NCBI GenBank assembly: GCA_021108005.1
Contig: JAIORS010000019.1
Location: 1 to 33,438, forward strand
Direction: 5' to 3'
DNA from: Candidatus Aegiribacteria sp.
GTDB lineage: Bacteria > Fermentibacterota > Fermentibacteria > Fermentibacterales > JCC-6
DNA: 33,438 nucleotides
Shown: one piece after another, positions 23,158-32,014 of the stretch
How the letters are laid out: every line of letters begins with the position of its first letter
Numbering within the stretch: the first letter of the stretch is position 1
Translations under genes and position numbers: made by a program
Notes under the pieces: generated by a model
The model's database searches: none
What the model was told of the DNA's origin: nothing
What the model saw: the letters and a program-made list of their open reading frames with translations, nothing else

Positions 23158-24690
23158 TTGTCCAGACTTGATGATTTAAGATCTGAGGCTCTTTTAGGTG
23201 GCGGCGAGAACAGGATCAGAAAAAGGCATGAGAATGGCAAGCTGACTGCAAGAGAGCGCATTCATCTTCTTCTTGATCCCGAGACGTTTCATGAAATGGG
23301 CATGCTGGTTACCCACAACTGCATTGATTTCGGTATGGAGGGAAAAAAGATTCCCGGAGACGGCGTTGTAACGGGTTACGGAAGAATCCACGGTCGGCAG
23401 GTTTGCGTTTATTCGGAGGACTTCACCATTTTCGGTGGATCCCTTTCAAAAGCAGTAGCTGACAAAATATCACGACTGCAGGATCTTTCTCTGAAAAACG
23501 GCGTCCCGATAATAGCCATAAAGGATTCCGGAGGAGCAAGGATACAGGAAGGTATCAATTCCCTGGCAGGTTACGGGGATATCTTTTTTAGAAATGTTAA
23601 AGCTTCCGGTGTTGTTCCCCAGATATCCGCTATCATGGGCCCCTGCGCTGGTGGAGCGGTTTATTCCCCTGCCCTGACCGATTTTGTTTTCATGATAGAT
23701 CAGTCCAGTTATATGTTTCTGACCGGACCTGATGTGATTAAAGAAGTCACACATGAGGATGTTACTTTTGAAGAACTCGGAGGGGCAGTTGCTCACAGCA
23801 GGAAAAGCGGTGTGTCACATTTTAATGTCAGTTCAGAGGAACAGTGTCTGGCAACGATAAGGGAACTCATGACTTATTTGCCTCAGAACAATATGAGTGA
23901 TCCTCCCGGAGTGCAATGTACCGATCCTGTGGAAAGAAGTGATGAATCATTGGATACCTTAATACCGGATGATTCATCCCTGCCCTACGATATGAAATCC
24001 ATAATAGAGTCGGTCGTTGATGACGGCAGGCTGTTTCAGGTTCATGAGGACTTTGCCCCCAACATGATAGTTGGATTCTCAAGGATGGATGGAATGCCCG
24101 TTGGCATCGTTGCCAATCAGCCGGCTGTGCTTGCCGGTGTACTGGATACTCTTTCTTCCGCCAAAGCTGCGAGATTCATCAGGTTCTGCGATTGCTTCAA
24201 CATACCAATTCTTGTATTTGAGGATGCGCCAGGTTTTCTTCCCGGCGTTGACCAGGAACATTCCGGGGTTATTCGGGAGGGGGCAAAGCTGCTCTACGCT
24301 TTCTGTGAAGCCACCGTACCCAGAATCACGGTTGTAACCAGAAAAGCGTTCGGAGGGGCTTATATAGCTATGAATTCAAAGAATGTCGGCGCGGATGTGA
24401 ATTTCGCCTGGCCCTCAGCTCAGATCGCGGTTATGGGAGCCAGGGGAGCTGTTAAAATCCTTTTCAAGAGGGATATCGCAAAAGATGAAGACCCCGAATC
24501 AAAGCGTCAGCTCCTCATAGATGAATACAATGAAATGTTCAACAATCCTTACGTTCCTGCGGGAATGGGATATATTGATGAGGTGATAAAACCCCACGAA
24601 ACAAGGTTGAGGGTTATATCATCGCTGAAAATCCTTGATGGCAAGCGGGAGAGTATGCCGCCGAGGAAACACGGAAATTGTCCATTATGA
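23158..24690 (+). CDS. Acyl-CoA carboxylase carboxyltransferase subunit (PccB/MmdA type)
   Basis: 510 aa, the usual length of propionyl-CoA carboxylase beta, methylmalonyl-CoA decarboxylase alpha and fused acetyl-CoA carboxylase CT subunits. Both crotonase-fold halves are present: the N-terminal HENGKLTARERIHLLLD, KDSGGARIQEG and GPCAGGAVYSPA (acyl-CoA oxyanion region), and the C-terminal FEDAPGFLPGVDQEHSGVIR, TVVTRKAFGGAYIAM and MGARGAVKI. The start is TTG 23158 after AAGGGGG. Together with the next two genes it makes a complete carboxylase. Substrate (acetyl-, propionyl- or broader acyl-CoA) is not decidable by eye. No MmdB sodium-pump gene is nearby, which argues against a decarboxylase. 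Confidence 0.92.
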   Translation: MSRLDDLRSEALLGGGENRIRKRHENGKLTARERIHLLLDPETFHEMGMLVTHNCIDFGMEGKKIPGDGVVTGYGRIHGRQVCVYSEDFTIFGGSLSKAVADKISRLQDLSLKNGVPIIAIKDSGGARIQEGINSLAGYGDIFFRNVKASGVVPQISAIMGPCAGGAVYSPALTDFVFMIDQSSYMFLTGPDVIKEVTHEDVTFEELGGAVAHSRKSGVSHFNVSSEEQCLATIRELMTYLPQNNMSDPPGVQCTDPVERSDESLDTLIPDDSSLPYDMKSIIESVVDDGRLFQVHEDFAPNMIVGFSRMDGMPVGIVANQPAVLAGVLDTLSSAKAARFIRFCDCFNIPILVFEDAPGFLPGVDQEHSGVIREGAKLLYAFCEATVPRITVVTRKAFGGAYIAMNSKNVGADVNFAWPSAQIAVMGARGAVKILFKRDIAKDEDPESKRQLLIDEYNEMFNNPYVPAGMGYIDEVIKPHETRLRVISSLKILDGKRESMPPRKHGNCPL

Positions 24691-26180
24691 GCGGTATAAG
24701 CAAAATTCTGATAGCGAACAGGGGTGAGATCGCTGTAAGAATCGCCAGGGCCTGTCACGAAACGGGAATTACTTCAGTTGCTGTATTTTCACGGGCCGAC
24801 AGATCAGCGAAGCACGTGAGGTATGCGGACGAAGCATACGAAATTGGTCCCGCTCCCTCTGCTGAGAGTTACCTTGTGATTGACAGGATAATCGAGACAG
24901 CTTTGAAAGCTGGCTGTCAGGCTATTCATCCCGGTTATGGATTTCTTGCTGAAAATCCCGCACTGCCTGCAGCCTGTACTGCGGAAGGGCTCATTTTCAT
25001 TGGCCCATCTGCGGATTCAATGGCTCTTCTGGGGAACAAAACGGAAGCTCGAAAGCTGATGAAGAAAGCCGGGATTCCAATAATACCCGGAACAGAAGAG
25101 CCCATGAAATCCGAAGCCGAAGCTCTAACCTCTGCTGTGGGAATAGGATACCCCGTTCTGTTGAAAGCCGCGGCTGGCGGCGGCGGGAAAGGAGTCCGTG
25201 TTGTTCATTCGAAGGATGAACTGCCATCCGCCTTTAAAAGAGCTGGAGCCGAAGCCCTTTCCGCATTTGGAAATCCAGACATTTTTATGGAGAAATACCT
25301 GATCGAACCGAGACATGTTGAAATGCAGATCCTTGCGGATAACTACGGCAATGTCATACATCTCAATGAAAGGGAATGCTCTGTTCAGAGGCGATACCAG
25401 AAACTCATTGAGGAGTCCCCCTGTTGCATCCTCGACGAAGCAATGAGAAATAGAATGGGCAACGCCGCAATTACCGCCGTTAAAGCTTCAGGATATACGA
25501 ACGCCGGTACGGTTGAATTTTTGATTGACTCCTCCGGGGATTTTTACTTCCTTGAGGTTAACACAAGACTGCAGGTTGAACACCCGGTAACCGAGATGAT
25601 AACCGGTACAGATCTGGTCAAGGAACAGATAAGGATAGCTTCAGGGGAAGAACTGAATCTGACCCAGGAAGACATCGGTATTAACGGAGCAGCAATAGAA
25701 TGCAGGATCTCAGCGGAGGATCCCGAGACTTTTCTCCCCTCGGTTGGCTATATAAAGGAGCTTGTAGAACCCTCCGGCCCAGGTATCAGGGTTGAATCAG
25801 GAATATCTTCGGACTATGATGTTCCTGTATACTACGATCCTCTTCTTTCCAAAGTAATTGCATGGGGCAGAGACAGAAGAGAAGCCATAGCCAGGATGCT
25901 GAGGGCTCTCGATGAATACAAGATAAAGGGTGTCAAAACAACCATTCCTTTTCACAGGAAGGTACTCGTGAACAGTGATTTCGTTGAAGGAAATTACGAT
26001 ACGGGTATAGTCACCAGGATAGAGAAAAAAAAGACGAACAAATTCCTGGAAATATCCGCAATTGCTGCTACAATAGTGGCAATGGATAACGAAAAGGTTG
26101 ATTTCGTTTCCAATGTGAAACAGGATGACAGATGGAAACTTTCTGGAAGGATGTACGGTGGCATTCGAAGTATCAGATAG
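24687..26180 (+). CDS. accC: Biotin carboxylase subunit
   Basis: 497 aa from ATG 24687, which overlaps the upstream stop (ATGA); a TTG nine bases earlier is less likely. It carboxylates biotin with ATP and bicarbonate. Seen: N-terminal ILIANRGEIAVRIARA, HPGYGFLAEN, the ATP-grasp glycine loop KAAAGGGGKGVR, the RDCSVQRR-type segment NERECSVQRRYQK, the catalytic EVNTRLQVEHPVTE and the C-terminal TTIPFH. The C-terminal extension (about 455-497) goes beyond a standalone AccC and resembles the end of propionyl/acetyl-CoA carboxylase alpha subunits before the BT/BCCP part. Its 3' end overlaps the biotin-carrier gene. Confidence 0.94.
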   Translation: MSGISKILIANRGEIAVRIARACHETGITSVAVFSRADRSAKHVRYADEAYEIGPAPSAESYLVIDRIIETALKAGCQAIHPGYGFLAENPALPAACTAEGLIFIGPSADSMALLGNKTEARKLMKKAGIPIIPGTEEPMKSEAEALTSAVGIGYPVLLKAAAGGGGKGVRVVHSKDELPSAFKRAGAEALSAFGNPDIFMEKYLIEPRHVEMQILADNYGNVIHLNERECSVQRRYQKLIEESPCCILDEAMRNRMGNAAITAVKASGYTNAGTVEFLIDSSGDFYFLEVNTRLQVEHPVTEMITGTDLVKEQIRIASGEELNLTQEDIGINGAAIECRISAEDPETFLPSVGYIKELVEPSGPGIRVESGISSDYDVPVYYDPLLSKVIAWGRDRREAIARMLRALDEYKIKGVKTTIPFHRKVLVNSDFVEGNYDTGIVTRIEKKKTNKFLEISAIAATIVAMDNEKVDFVSNVKQDDRWKLSGRMYGGIRSIR

Positions 26181-26667
26181 CGAGCATACGCTCAGAGTTG
26201 CCGCTTCAAGACTTGAAGTTCGTCCCCACGATGAGCTTTTTGAAATCGAGATAGACGGCACACATAAAATTGTAAGTATTTCCAGAATATCTCCTCAGCA
26301 TCTGTCGATTATTCTTGATGGAAAGTCATACAATGTTGAAGTGGAACGCTTCAAGGAGAAGTATCAGGTTGTTACAAGGGGAGAGGTTTACGAATTCAGT
26401 GTAACGGATGAGAGGGAAGTGGTCACAACAGCAAAGGCCCAGGCCAGTGGACGGCTGATTGTAACCGCCCCCATGCCCGGTCTTGTTGTAGATCTGATGT
26501 GCAAAGCGGGAGAACAGGTGGAAGCCGATACCGGAGTTCTTGTTCTTGAAGCTATGAAGATGCAGAATGAAATAAAAGCGCCCGTTTCAGGCGTCATCTC
26601 CGAAATCCCGGTTGAAACGGGGGCTTCCGTAAACTCAGGTGACTGTCTCTTCGTAATTGAAAGTTGA
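26158..26667 (+). CDS. Biotin carboxyl carrier protein
   Basis: 169 aa from GTG 26158, chosen because GGAAGG lies seven bases upstream; an in-frame ATG at 26125 lies deeper inside accC and has no spaced ribosome-binding site. Residues 1-95 are a beta-rich region like the BT/linker part of acyl-CoA carboxylase alpha subunits. The C-terminal biotinyl domain (about 100-169) has APMPGLVVDLMCKAGEQV and the biotinylation motif EAMKMQ, with Lys134 35 residues from the C terminus, the standard position. Overlaps accC by 23 bases. With the two preceding genes it forms a three-protein carboxylase in the order CT-BC-BCCP. Confidence 0.93.
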   Translation: MAFEVSDSEHTLRVAASRLEVRPHDELFEIEIDGTHKIVSISRISPQHLSIILDGKSYNVEVERFKEKYQVVTRGEVYEFSVTDEREVVTTAKAQASGRLIVTAPMPGLVVDLMCKAGEQVEADTGVLVLEAMKMQNEIKAPVSGVISEIPVETGASVNSGDCLFVIES

Positions 26668-26744
26668 AAATGTAGCGAATAGAGATCAATCTCTCAGAAC
26701 CATTGACGCACCTCCACAGGGATACCGATAAAAGGTCAGGCTGG

Positions 26745-26772
26745 TTGCGGAGTACATCACCTGGTCTAATAT
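26745..26772 (+). promoter_or_regulatory. Possible promoter for the GT2-radical SAM pair
   Basis: TTGCGG (26745-26750), a 16-base gap and TAATAT (26767-26772), 65 bases before the proposed ATT start at 26838. The 170-base gap after the carboxylase genes otherwise holds a small AGAGA/TCTCT inverted repeat (26681-26694) without a T-run. Confidence 0.3.
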
Positions 26773-26822
26773 TAAGATAAATTATCGTTTGTTTTATAAC
26801 TTGCCATTGAACGCGGCCATGA

Positions 26823-26830
26823 GAGGGGAG
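26823..26830 (+). promoter_or_regulatory. Ribosome-binding site supporting an ATT start
   Basis: GAGGGGAG, seven bases before ATT 26838-26840. The first downstream ATG (26874) has no such site and would truncate the first beta strand of the glycosyltransferase. A five-codon mini-ORF (ATG 26819 to TAA 26833) spans this site. Confidence 0.5.
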
Positions 26831-26837
26831 TAACCGA

Positions 26838-27569
26838 ATTACAGAACCCGTTGGAAAGCTCATATCCCTGAGCATGTTCTTCCCGTTTCATAACGAGGAG
26901 GATAACGTAATCTCAGTTCTGGAGGAAGCGCTTGAGGTCGGTTCGACGGTGACAGACGACCTAGAGATCATCGCTGTCGACGATGGCAGCACCGATCGTA
27001 CCGCCGAGAGGGCTGAGACGGTGAGGAGCCGTTTTCCAGAGATAGTAAGAATAGTCTCTCACAAGACCAACAGGGGTTACGGAGCAGCAGTAAGATCCGG
27101 ACTTGAATCCTCCACGCGAGAGTGGGTCTTTTTCAGCGACGGGGACAGCCAGTTCAGACTGTCCGACATATCCAGACTCATCGAACTCACAGAATCGGGC
27201 AGGGAGAAACTGCTGGCCCTCGGCTACCGCATGAACAGAATGGATTCCCTCTACAGGAGGATCAACGCAAGACTTTTCAACGGAGCCGTGCGGCTTGTAC
27301 TGGGTATCAGGGGGATTCGTGACATAGACTGCGCATTCAAGCTAATTCCCCGGGATGCTCTGAAAGCCATTCCGCAGCTGACCTCCGAGGGCGCCATGGT
27401 CTCCGCTGAACTTCTCGCCAGATGTTCCAGAGCGGGTTTCATCCTTCGTGAGATCGGAATACCCCACTACCCCAGGCGGTTCGGTGATCAGTCGGGGGCA
27501 AGGTTCGGTGTCATCGTAAAAGCTTTCGTTGAGATGTTCAGATGCATCAGAAATGTACGTTCACAATGA
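26838..27569 (+). CDS. Family 2 glycosyltransferase (polyprenyl-phosphate type)
   Basis: 243 aa from ATT 26838 (231 aa from ATG 26874). GT-A fold: the first strand KLISLSMFFPFHNEE includes the start of the nucleotide-sugar pocket, followed by VDDGSTDRT, then SDGDSQF (the DxD metal site) and RGIRDIDCAFKLIPR, typical of dolichol/undecaprenyl-phosphate mannosyl- or glucosyltransferases (DPM1/GtrB-like). It lacks the C-terminal membrane helices of GtrB, so it is soluble or peripheral like DPM1. Its stop overlaps the radical SAM start (ATGA), so the two act together or at least are co-translated. Third codon positions look richer in C and G than in the surrounding genes, which may indicate transfer. 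Confidence 0.82.
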   Translation: MTEPVGKLISLSMFFPFHNEEDNVISVLEEALEVGSTVTDDLEIIAVDDGSTDRTAERAETVRSRFPEIVRIVSHKTNRGYGAAVRSGLESSTREWVFFSDGDSQFRLSDISRLIELTESGREKLLALGYRMNRMDSLYRRINARLFNGAVRLVLGIRGIRDIDCAFKLIPRDALKAIPQLTSEGAMVSAELLARCSRAGFILREIGIPHYPRRFGDQSGARFGVIVKAFVEMFRCIRNVRSQ

Positions 27570-28996
27570 GGGTTCTTCTCGTCAATCCGCCAACCGGTGT
27601 TTACCTCAGGGAAGACAGATGCCAGGCTCCGGTCAGGAGCATGATGGCTCAGGGCGCCAGACCGCCGATGGATCTCGCCTATATCGCGGCAACTTGCCGG
27701 AAAGCCGCCGGAGCCGACTGCAGGATAAAGGATTTCCCAATTGAGGGTGGAGGCTGGATAGCCCTGGAGACCGAGCTGCGGAACTTCAGACCTGATATTC
27801 TGGTTATAAGCACTACAACGCCTACATTCAAGCGCGACATGGTAGCCGCGGAGAAGGCTCACGGGATACTTGGTGATTCGGTGACATGTATCGGTAAGGG
27901 AGCGCACTTCTACGATCACGATGAGGAAGCCCTCCTGGAACACCCGGAGCTGGATATCGCGGTCAGGGGAGAATCGGAGCTCGTCATCGCGGAACTGGTT
28001 TCGGGTAAAGACCCGACCGATGTACCGGGAGTTTCCCGTATCGGGGACAACGGAAATTTTATTCGCAATCCGGACAGACCACCACCGGAAGATCTCGATT
28101 CACTGCCGTTCCCGGCCAGGGACCTGCTTAGGAACGAGCTGTACCAAGATCCGGAAACCGGCAGCCCTTTAACGCCGGTACTCACTTCGAGAGGCTGCCC
28201 CGGCAGGTGTGTTTTCTGTCCGGTCTTTCTCGTGAGCGGAAGAAAACTGCGAAAGCGCTCGGTCGAAAGCATCGTGCGGGAACTGGAAAGCTGCGTCAGC
28301 GATCACGGCATACGTTCCTTCCTGTTCAGGTCGGATACATTCACGATGGATAGGAAATGGGTGCTGGAACTCTGCAAAGCAATCAGCGAAGCGGCTCTGG
28401 ATATCAGATGGGGGGCCAATTCCAGAATAGACACATTTGACGGCGAGATGGCAGCCGTAATGGCAGCCGCAGGATGTCATGTGGTTTCGTTCGGAGTTGA
28501 ATCGGGCGATCCGCAGATACTGGAGAAGATACGCAAGGATATAGCTCTCGATCAGGTCTACAGGGCAGTGGAGGTTTGCAGGAAAAACGGAATCATGTCG
28601 CTCCTCTACTTCGTTGTTGGACTTCCATGGGATACGAAGGAGTCCATACGGAGGACGGCGCGTTTCGCGAGATCTGTTCCCGCTGACTTCTACGAGTTCC
28701 ATGCGGCATACCCGTTTCCAGGAACGCCAATGTACGAGATGGCCCTTGAAGACGGTCTTTTCCGTGAAGAGGATCTGGCCGGTGGTGATTACTTCACACC
28801 GATAATGAACACATATACGCTCACAAGCGCCGAGGTTGCAGCCGAGAGAAAAAGAGCCATACTGGGAACGTACCTTTCACCCGCGTTCATCCTTCGCACA
28901 CTGGGAAGGATACGATCATTCGGACAGCTCTGGCATTACACCTCATTCGGGTTCTCAAAACTGTTGACCCTGCTCAGAGGGGATAAACGGTACTAA
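27566..28996 (+). CDS. B12-binding-type radical SAM protein
   Basis: 476 aa from ATG 27566, coupled to the GT2 gene by ATGA. The N-terminal part (about 1-180) is a Rossmann-like cobalamin-binding-type domain (RVLLVNPPTGVYL ... FRPDILVISTTTPTF) but without a clear DxHxxG, so B12 may bind base-off without His or not at all. The radical SAM core starts at SRGCPGRCVFCPV, the CX3CX2C iron-sulfur motif, and continues with the SAM-binding GVESGDPQILEKI and YFVVGLPWDT segments. Relatives (BchE/HpnJ/HpnR-like, class B) methylate or rearrange lipids, antibiotics and tetrapyrroles. The substrate here is unknown; the GT2 neighbour suggests a glycolipid or polyprenyl-linked intermediate. Confidence 0.85.
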   Translation: MRVLLVNPPTGVYLREDRCQAPVRSMMAQGARPPMDLAYIAATCRKAAGADCRIKDFPIEGGGWIALETELRNFRPDILVISTTTPTFKRDMVAAEKAHGILGDSVTCIGKGAHFYDHDEEALLEHPELDIAVRGESELVIAELVSGKDPTDVPGVSRIGDNGNFIRNPDRPPPEDLDSLPFPARDLLRNELYQDPETGSPLTPVLTSRGCPGRCVFCPVFLVSGRKLRKRSVESIVRELESCVSDHGIRSFLFRSDTFTMDRKWVLELCKAISEAALDIRWGANSRIDTFDGEMAAVMAAAGCHVVSFGVESGDPQILEKIRKDIALDQVYRAVEVCRKNGIMSLLYFVVGLPWDTKESIRRTARFARSVPADFYEFHAAYPFPGTPMYEMALEDGLFREEDLAGGDYFTPIMNTYTLTSAEVAAERKRAILGTYLSPAFILRTLGRIRSFGQLWHYTSFGFSKLLTLLRGDKRY

Positions 28997-29117
28997 GGCA
29001 TTGCGCTCTCTATGAATGGGGCTGGACGTCACTTGCTACACTTACATTATACCTGTGAATACACCGGAGAAATTGTTCATTGATCCTCTGTACTCACCGG
29101 TTTGTAACAAATTGGAG

Positions 29118-29153
29118 CGGAGGTAATCAGATATTTATTACTTCCGTTTCTTT
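29118..29153 (+). terminator. Intrinsic terminator after the radical SAM gene
   Basis: CGGAGGTAAT (29118-29127) pairs with ATTACTTCCG (29137-29146), ten pairs including one G-U, around a 9-base loop, followed by TTTCTTT. It lies between convergent genes. The T-run is on the plus-strand side only, so it acts mainly on the GT2-radical SAM transcript. The rest of 28997-29117 shows no gene. Confidence 0.72.
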
Positions 29154-29156
29154 AAC

Positions 29157-30995
29157 TTATTGAATCATCGGGACAAGAAAATCCGTTATCAGCTCAAGTT
29201 CGAATTCGCTGCCGTCTCTGGAAAGCTTCAGCGATACAGCCGAATTGACTGTGTTCGGAATGAATCTGTCAAGTTCATTCAACTGTTCCACATAGACAGG
29301 CTCTCCGTTTATCTCAAGCAGTACATCGCCTTCGATGATACCCGCTTTTTCTGCGGGGGAGCCCGGTATGATTTTGCTTACGATAAGACAGTTGTCCTCG
29401 ATTTCAATCCCCATGCCGGTAAGTGATTCCGGAAGGCCTTCCTCGAAAATGGAGGATGGCTCCAGCATAATCCTGCTTTGGGCGTAATCAAGATACAATA
29501 TGAATCTGCAAAGAACACCGGTCCCGAGAATTCCATCGTACTGGCTGAACACGTCACCACCGCTGAAGCTTGAGCAGAGACCGCCGGGAACCGTATAGTC
29601 TCCAAGTGTGATCTTTGAGACTCTGAATGCGCTGATATTTTCTTCTCCCCCAACACCCTGTATCTCGGTTTCGAACGAGGGTCTATCATTCAGGAATTCA
29701 GGATGATCCTCAAAGAACGATGGTGTAAGGTGGATATTTCCACCTGCTCCGGTATCCAGAAGAAGAATGACGGGAACAGAATCCTCAAGAACAGCTTCAA
29801 CTGAAAGAAGGCTCATGCTTCTCTCCGCCGGAATAATTGATATTTCATCGTTGTGGATAGTGAAACCGTCCGGGTCGAACAGGGTTATAGTTTCAGAGCC
29901 GTAATCGATCCTCGTTACAAAACGGCTGAGGAAATCGTAACCGAGAATGAGATCTATCATTTCCCCGGTAGAGGGGTAGAACTCCTTCGAAAGGGGCATT
30001 ACGGCAAGGGTTTGACCACTCACCAGGGCTCCTGCGGCATAATAGGAAGGCACCATCACGAACGAGAATTCCCTTGTTCCTCCGATGCCTCTTGCCGGGA
30101 GGTTCCCGGTTGACTCAAGTCCCAGGTCTGCAGCCAGTGTACTGTCAAGAACTGTTGCGCCGGCACCGCTGTCAAGCAGAATTATTACCGGGTTACCATT
30201 AACTTCTCCATCAAGGTAAATATGTTCACCCTTGAGTGAAAAGGCTGTAGGAGTTCCTGGATTCTCCAGTTCCCAGTCACCTCCTGCTGGAGTAAGTACG
30301 AAAATTGATTCAGGAATTGCTACATTGTATTCAGTCAGGATATTCCGGCTTAAGATCTCCTGTCCCAGTGCTGGAATAGTGCTTACGCTGCTCATTGCAG
30401 TGACTATGCCTTCGATGTTCTCGTAGTCATCAGGGTAACTTCTGACTTCAAGACCCATTGTTACCGCTGTCATAAGCACAGGAAGCCATGTTTCCTTTGA
30501 ATAGTAGTAAACCACGTTCTGGTCGTCCTCAAGCCGCACAGGCACGGTCAGTACACTGTCTATCAGTGTATCCGCTCCAATGGATACCATGGAAGCATCA
30601 AAAAGATAGTCGTAGAAGACCGTATTTCTGGAAAGCAGCATCTGATCCCGCTCTTCGACGCCTCCGGGAGAAAGGTGCCCGTTGCGGTCTACCGTCCATA
30701 CACTGTCCCCCTGAATGAGAACCTGTTGCTTTATTGGTCCTATCTCCGTGACGGAGAATCCGATGAAGGGTTCACGGACCCACCATGATTCGGTCATGCC
30801 GGCCATTCCCGCCATGTAAAGACTGTCTGCGGTATGAATAACCTGAATGTTACTGATCTCCTCCTCGAGACCGATGGCCACAATACAGTTATGCAGAATT
30901 GTATGTTCATCATCAGCGGATTCTTTGTCAGTTCCGCATCCTGTCAGGCTGTTTATCATCAGTGAGAGAAAGATTACGAGAATGAAAAATTTCAT
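29157..30995 (-). CDS. Lipoprotein with two retropepsin-like domains and C-terminal PDZ
   Basis: 612 aa from ATG 30993-30995 with GGAGG five bases upstream (a longer frame to 31040 overlaps the neighbour). The N terminus MKFFILVIFLSLMINSLTGC is a lipoprotein signal with lipobox LTGC. After about 230 residues of unknown, beta-rich sequence come two aspartyl-protease-like segments: IILLDSGAGAT (Asp275) followed by LGLE..., and ILLLDTGAGGN (Asp414). Each is the D-[ST]-G-A hallmark of retropepsin-type folds. A PDZ domain ends the protein (about 535-605: GMGIEIEDNCLIVSKI ... PAEKAGIIEGDVLLEINGE). Two D(S/T)G lobes in one chain could form a pepsin-like single-chain active site. It follows the transglutaminase-like and Lol-type permease genes. 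Confidence 0.78.
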   Translation of the reverse strand: MKFFILVIFLSLMINSLTGCGTDKESADDEHTILHNCIVAIGLEEEISNIQVIHTADSLYMAGMAGMTESWWVREPFIGFSVTEIGPIKQQVLIQGDSVWTVDRNGHLSPGGVEERDQMLLSRNTVFYDYLFDASMVSIGADTLIDSVLTVPVRLEDDQNVVYYYSKETWLPVLMTAVTMGLEVRSYPDDYENIEGIVTAMSSVSTIPALGQEILSRNILTEYNVAIPESIFVLTPAGGDWELENPGTPTAFSLKGEHIYLDGEVNGNPVIILLDSGAGATVLDSTLAADLGLESTGNLPARGIGGTREFSFVMVPSYYAAGALVSGQTLAVMPLSKEFYPSTGEMIDLILGYDFLSRFVTRIDYGSETITLFDPDGFTIHNDEISIIPAERSMSLLSVEAVLEDSVPVILLLDTGAGGNIHLTPSFFEDHPEFLNDRPSFETEIQGVGGEENISAFRVSKITLGDYTVPGGLCSSFSGGDVFSQYDGILGTGVLCRFILYLDYAQSRIMLEPSSIFEEGLPESLTGMGIEIEDNCLIVSKIIPGSPAEKAGIIEGDVLLEINGEPVYVEQLNELDRFIPNTVNSAVSLKLSRDGSEFELELITDFLVPMIQ

Positions 30996-31018
30996 TATTA
31001 CCTCCAGGTTATAAAAAG

Positions 31019-32014
31019 CTAAATTCCTGATAGCAGGCATATAGGAAAAAGCCTCAGAAGTTCGGTAATCAGGTTCGGGTCTGCGAAGGATGCCTGCATT
31101 GAAATGTCCAGTTGAATGTTCTGTTGCGGATAAAAGATCGAGACCTCATGTCCGTCGGTATGCTCAAAATCCCAGAGGGGAATAACGTCCGCCGGACAAT
31201 GACCTATACCTCGCAGCGAGTCTGCCTGAAAAAGAACAGCGTCAATCGGAATTCCGGTTCCGGGAAGAAGGTTCCAGGCATGGAAAAGCAGGCTGTCCGA
31301 GCCGGTTCTGAATAATCCACCGATGATCTGAAGTTCTAAACCTGCTTCTTTTGCACTGTTCTGCAGGAGATGTGCGATTTCAAGGCAGGGTCCCGGACCG
31401 GTTTCAGTTTCAGGGATCTGAGTTGTTCTAATCAAAGATGAAATATCCTCCAGGTTTATGGAACCATATATGTCCGGGTAGTACAAAGGCAGGGGTCTGA
31501 AACTGTAAGGCTGCTGCCTTATATGAAGTACCAGCGGGAGAACAACCGTGGTCTGAGAAGGAAGGAGATCAATCCAGTATCTCATCAGGTTTCCATCCGC
31601 TTTAAAAACACCGGCCAACCGCTCTATCTGCTGGTATGGGGGATGAGGTACCGGCAGAGGAATTTCGACTAAAATGTCTATGGCATCTTCATCGCTCATA
31701 TTAGTGACAAAGGTACTGAGAATAACAAGTGTATCAAGGGTTCTGCTGCCCGATATCCTGTTTTCAAGCCATTCTGACAGGAGAGAATCCGTTGAGGAGT
31801 TAAGCGCAAGGTTGTAATAGCGTTCAGCTTCTGCAAATCTGCCCGCCATTTCCAGTATGGCGGCAAGGTCAACTGTAGACCTGCCCCCATCCTTTGCGGC
31901 GAGCTCAGCAAAAAAGATGGCTCTCTCAGGGATATTGCCCAGTGTTACCAGATTCCAGCTGGAATCACCGGGGGAGTATCCATACGACAGTAGAATCGCA
32001 AGGAGGATATTCAA
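31019..32014 (-). CDS. Transglutaminase-like protein with helical N-terminal region
   Basis: 331 aa from TTG 32012-32014, which overlaps the permease stop (TTGA). A short hydrophobic N terminus (MNILLAILLSYG) may be a signal. One TPR-like unit follows (LAAILEMAGRFAEAERYYNL). The C-terminal part matches a transglutaminase/protease core: Cys210 in GPCLEIAHLLQNSAKEAGLE, His245 in LFHAWN and Asp258 in GIPIDAV, i.e. a Cys-His-Asp triad in the right order and spacing, with IIGGL between Cys and His as in that fold. Family members hydrolyse or crosslink peptides, or act as inactive scaffolds. Assignment is by motif only. It ends 23 bases before the lipoprotein start, so the genes are co-transcribed. 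Confidence 0.62.
   Translation of the reverse strand: MNILLAILLSYGYSPGDSSWNLVTLGNIPERAIFFAELAAKDGGRSTVDLAAILEMAGRFAEAERYYNLALNSSTDSLLSEWLENRISGSRTLDTLVILSTFVTNMSDEDAIDILVEIPLPVPHPPYQQIERLAGVFKADGNLMRYWIDLLPSQTTVVLPLVLHIRQQPYSFRPLPLYYPDIYGSINLEDISSLIRTTQIPETETGPGPCLEIAHLLQNSAKEAGLELQIIGGLFRTGSDSLLFHAWNLLPGTGIPIDAVLFQADSLRGIGHCPADVIPLWDFEHTDGHEVSIFYPQQNIQLDISMQASFADPNLITELLRLFPICLLSGI

Noticed and set aside
26681-26694. AGAGAT/ATCTCT inverted repeat after the carboxylase genes
   Set aside because: Short stem with a very small loop and no T-run; too weak to call a terminator or operator.
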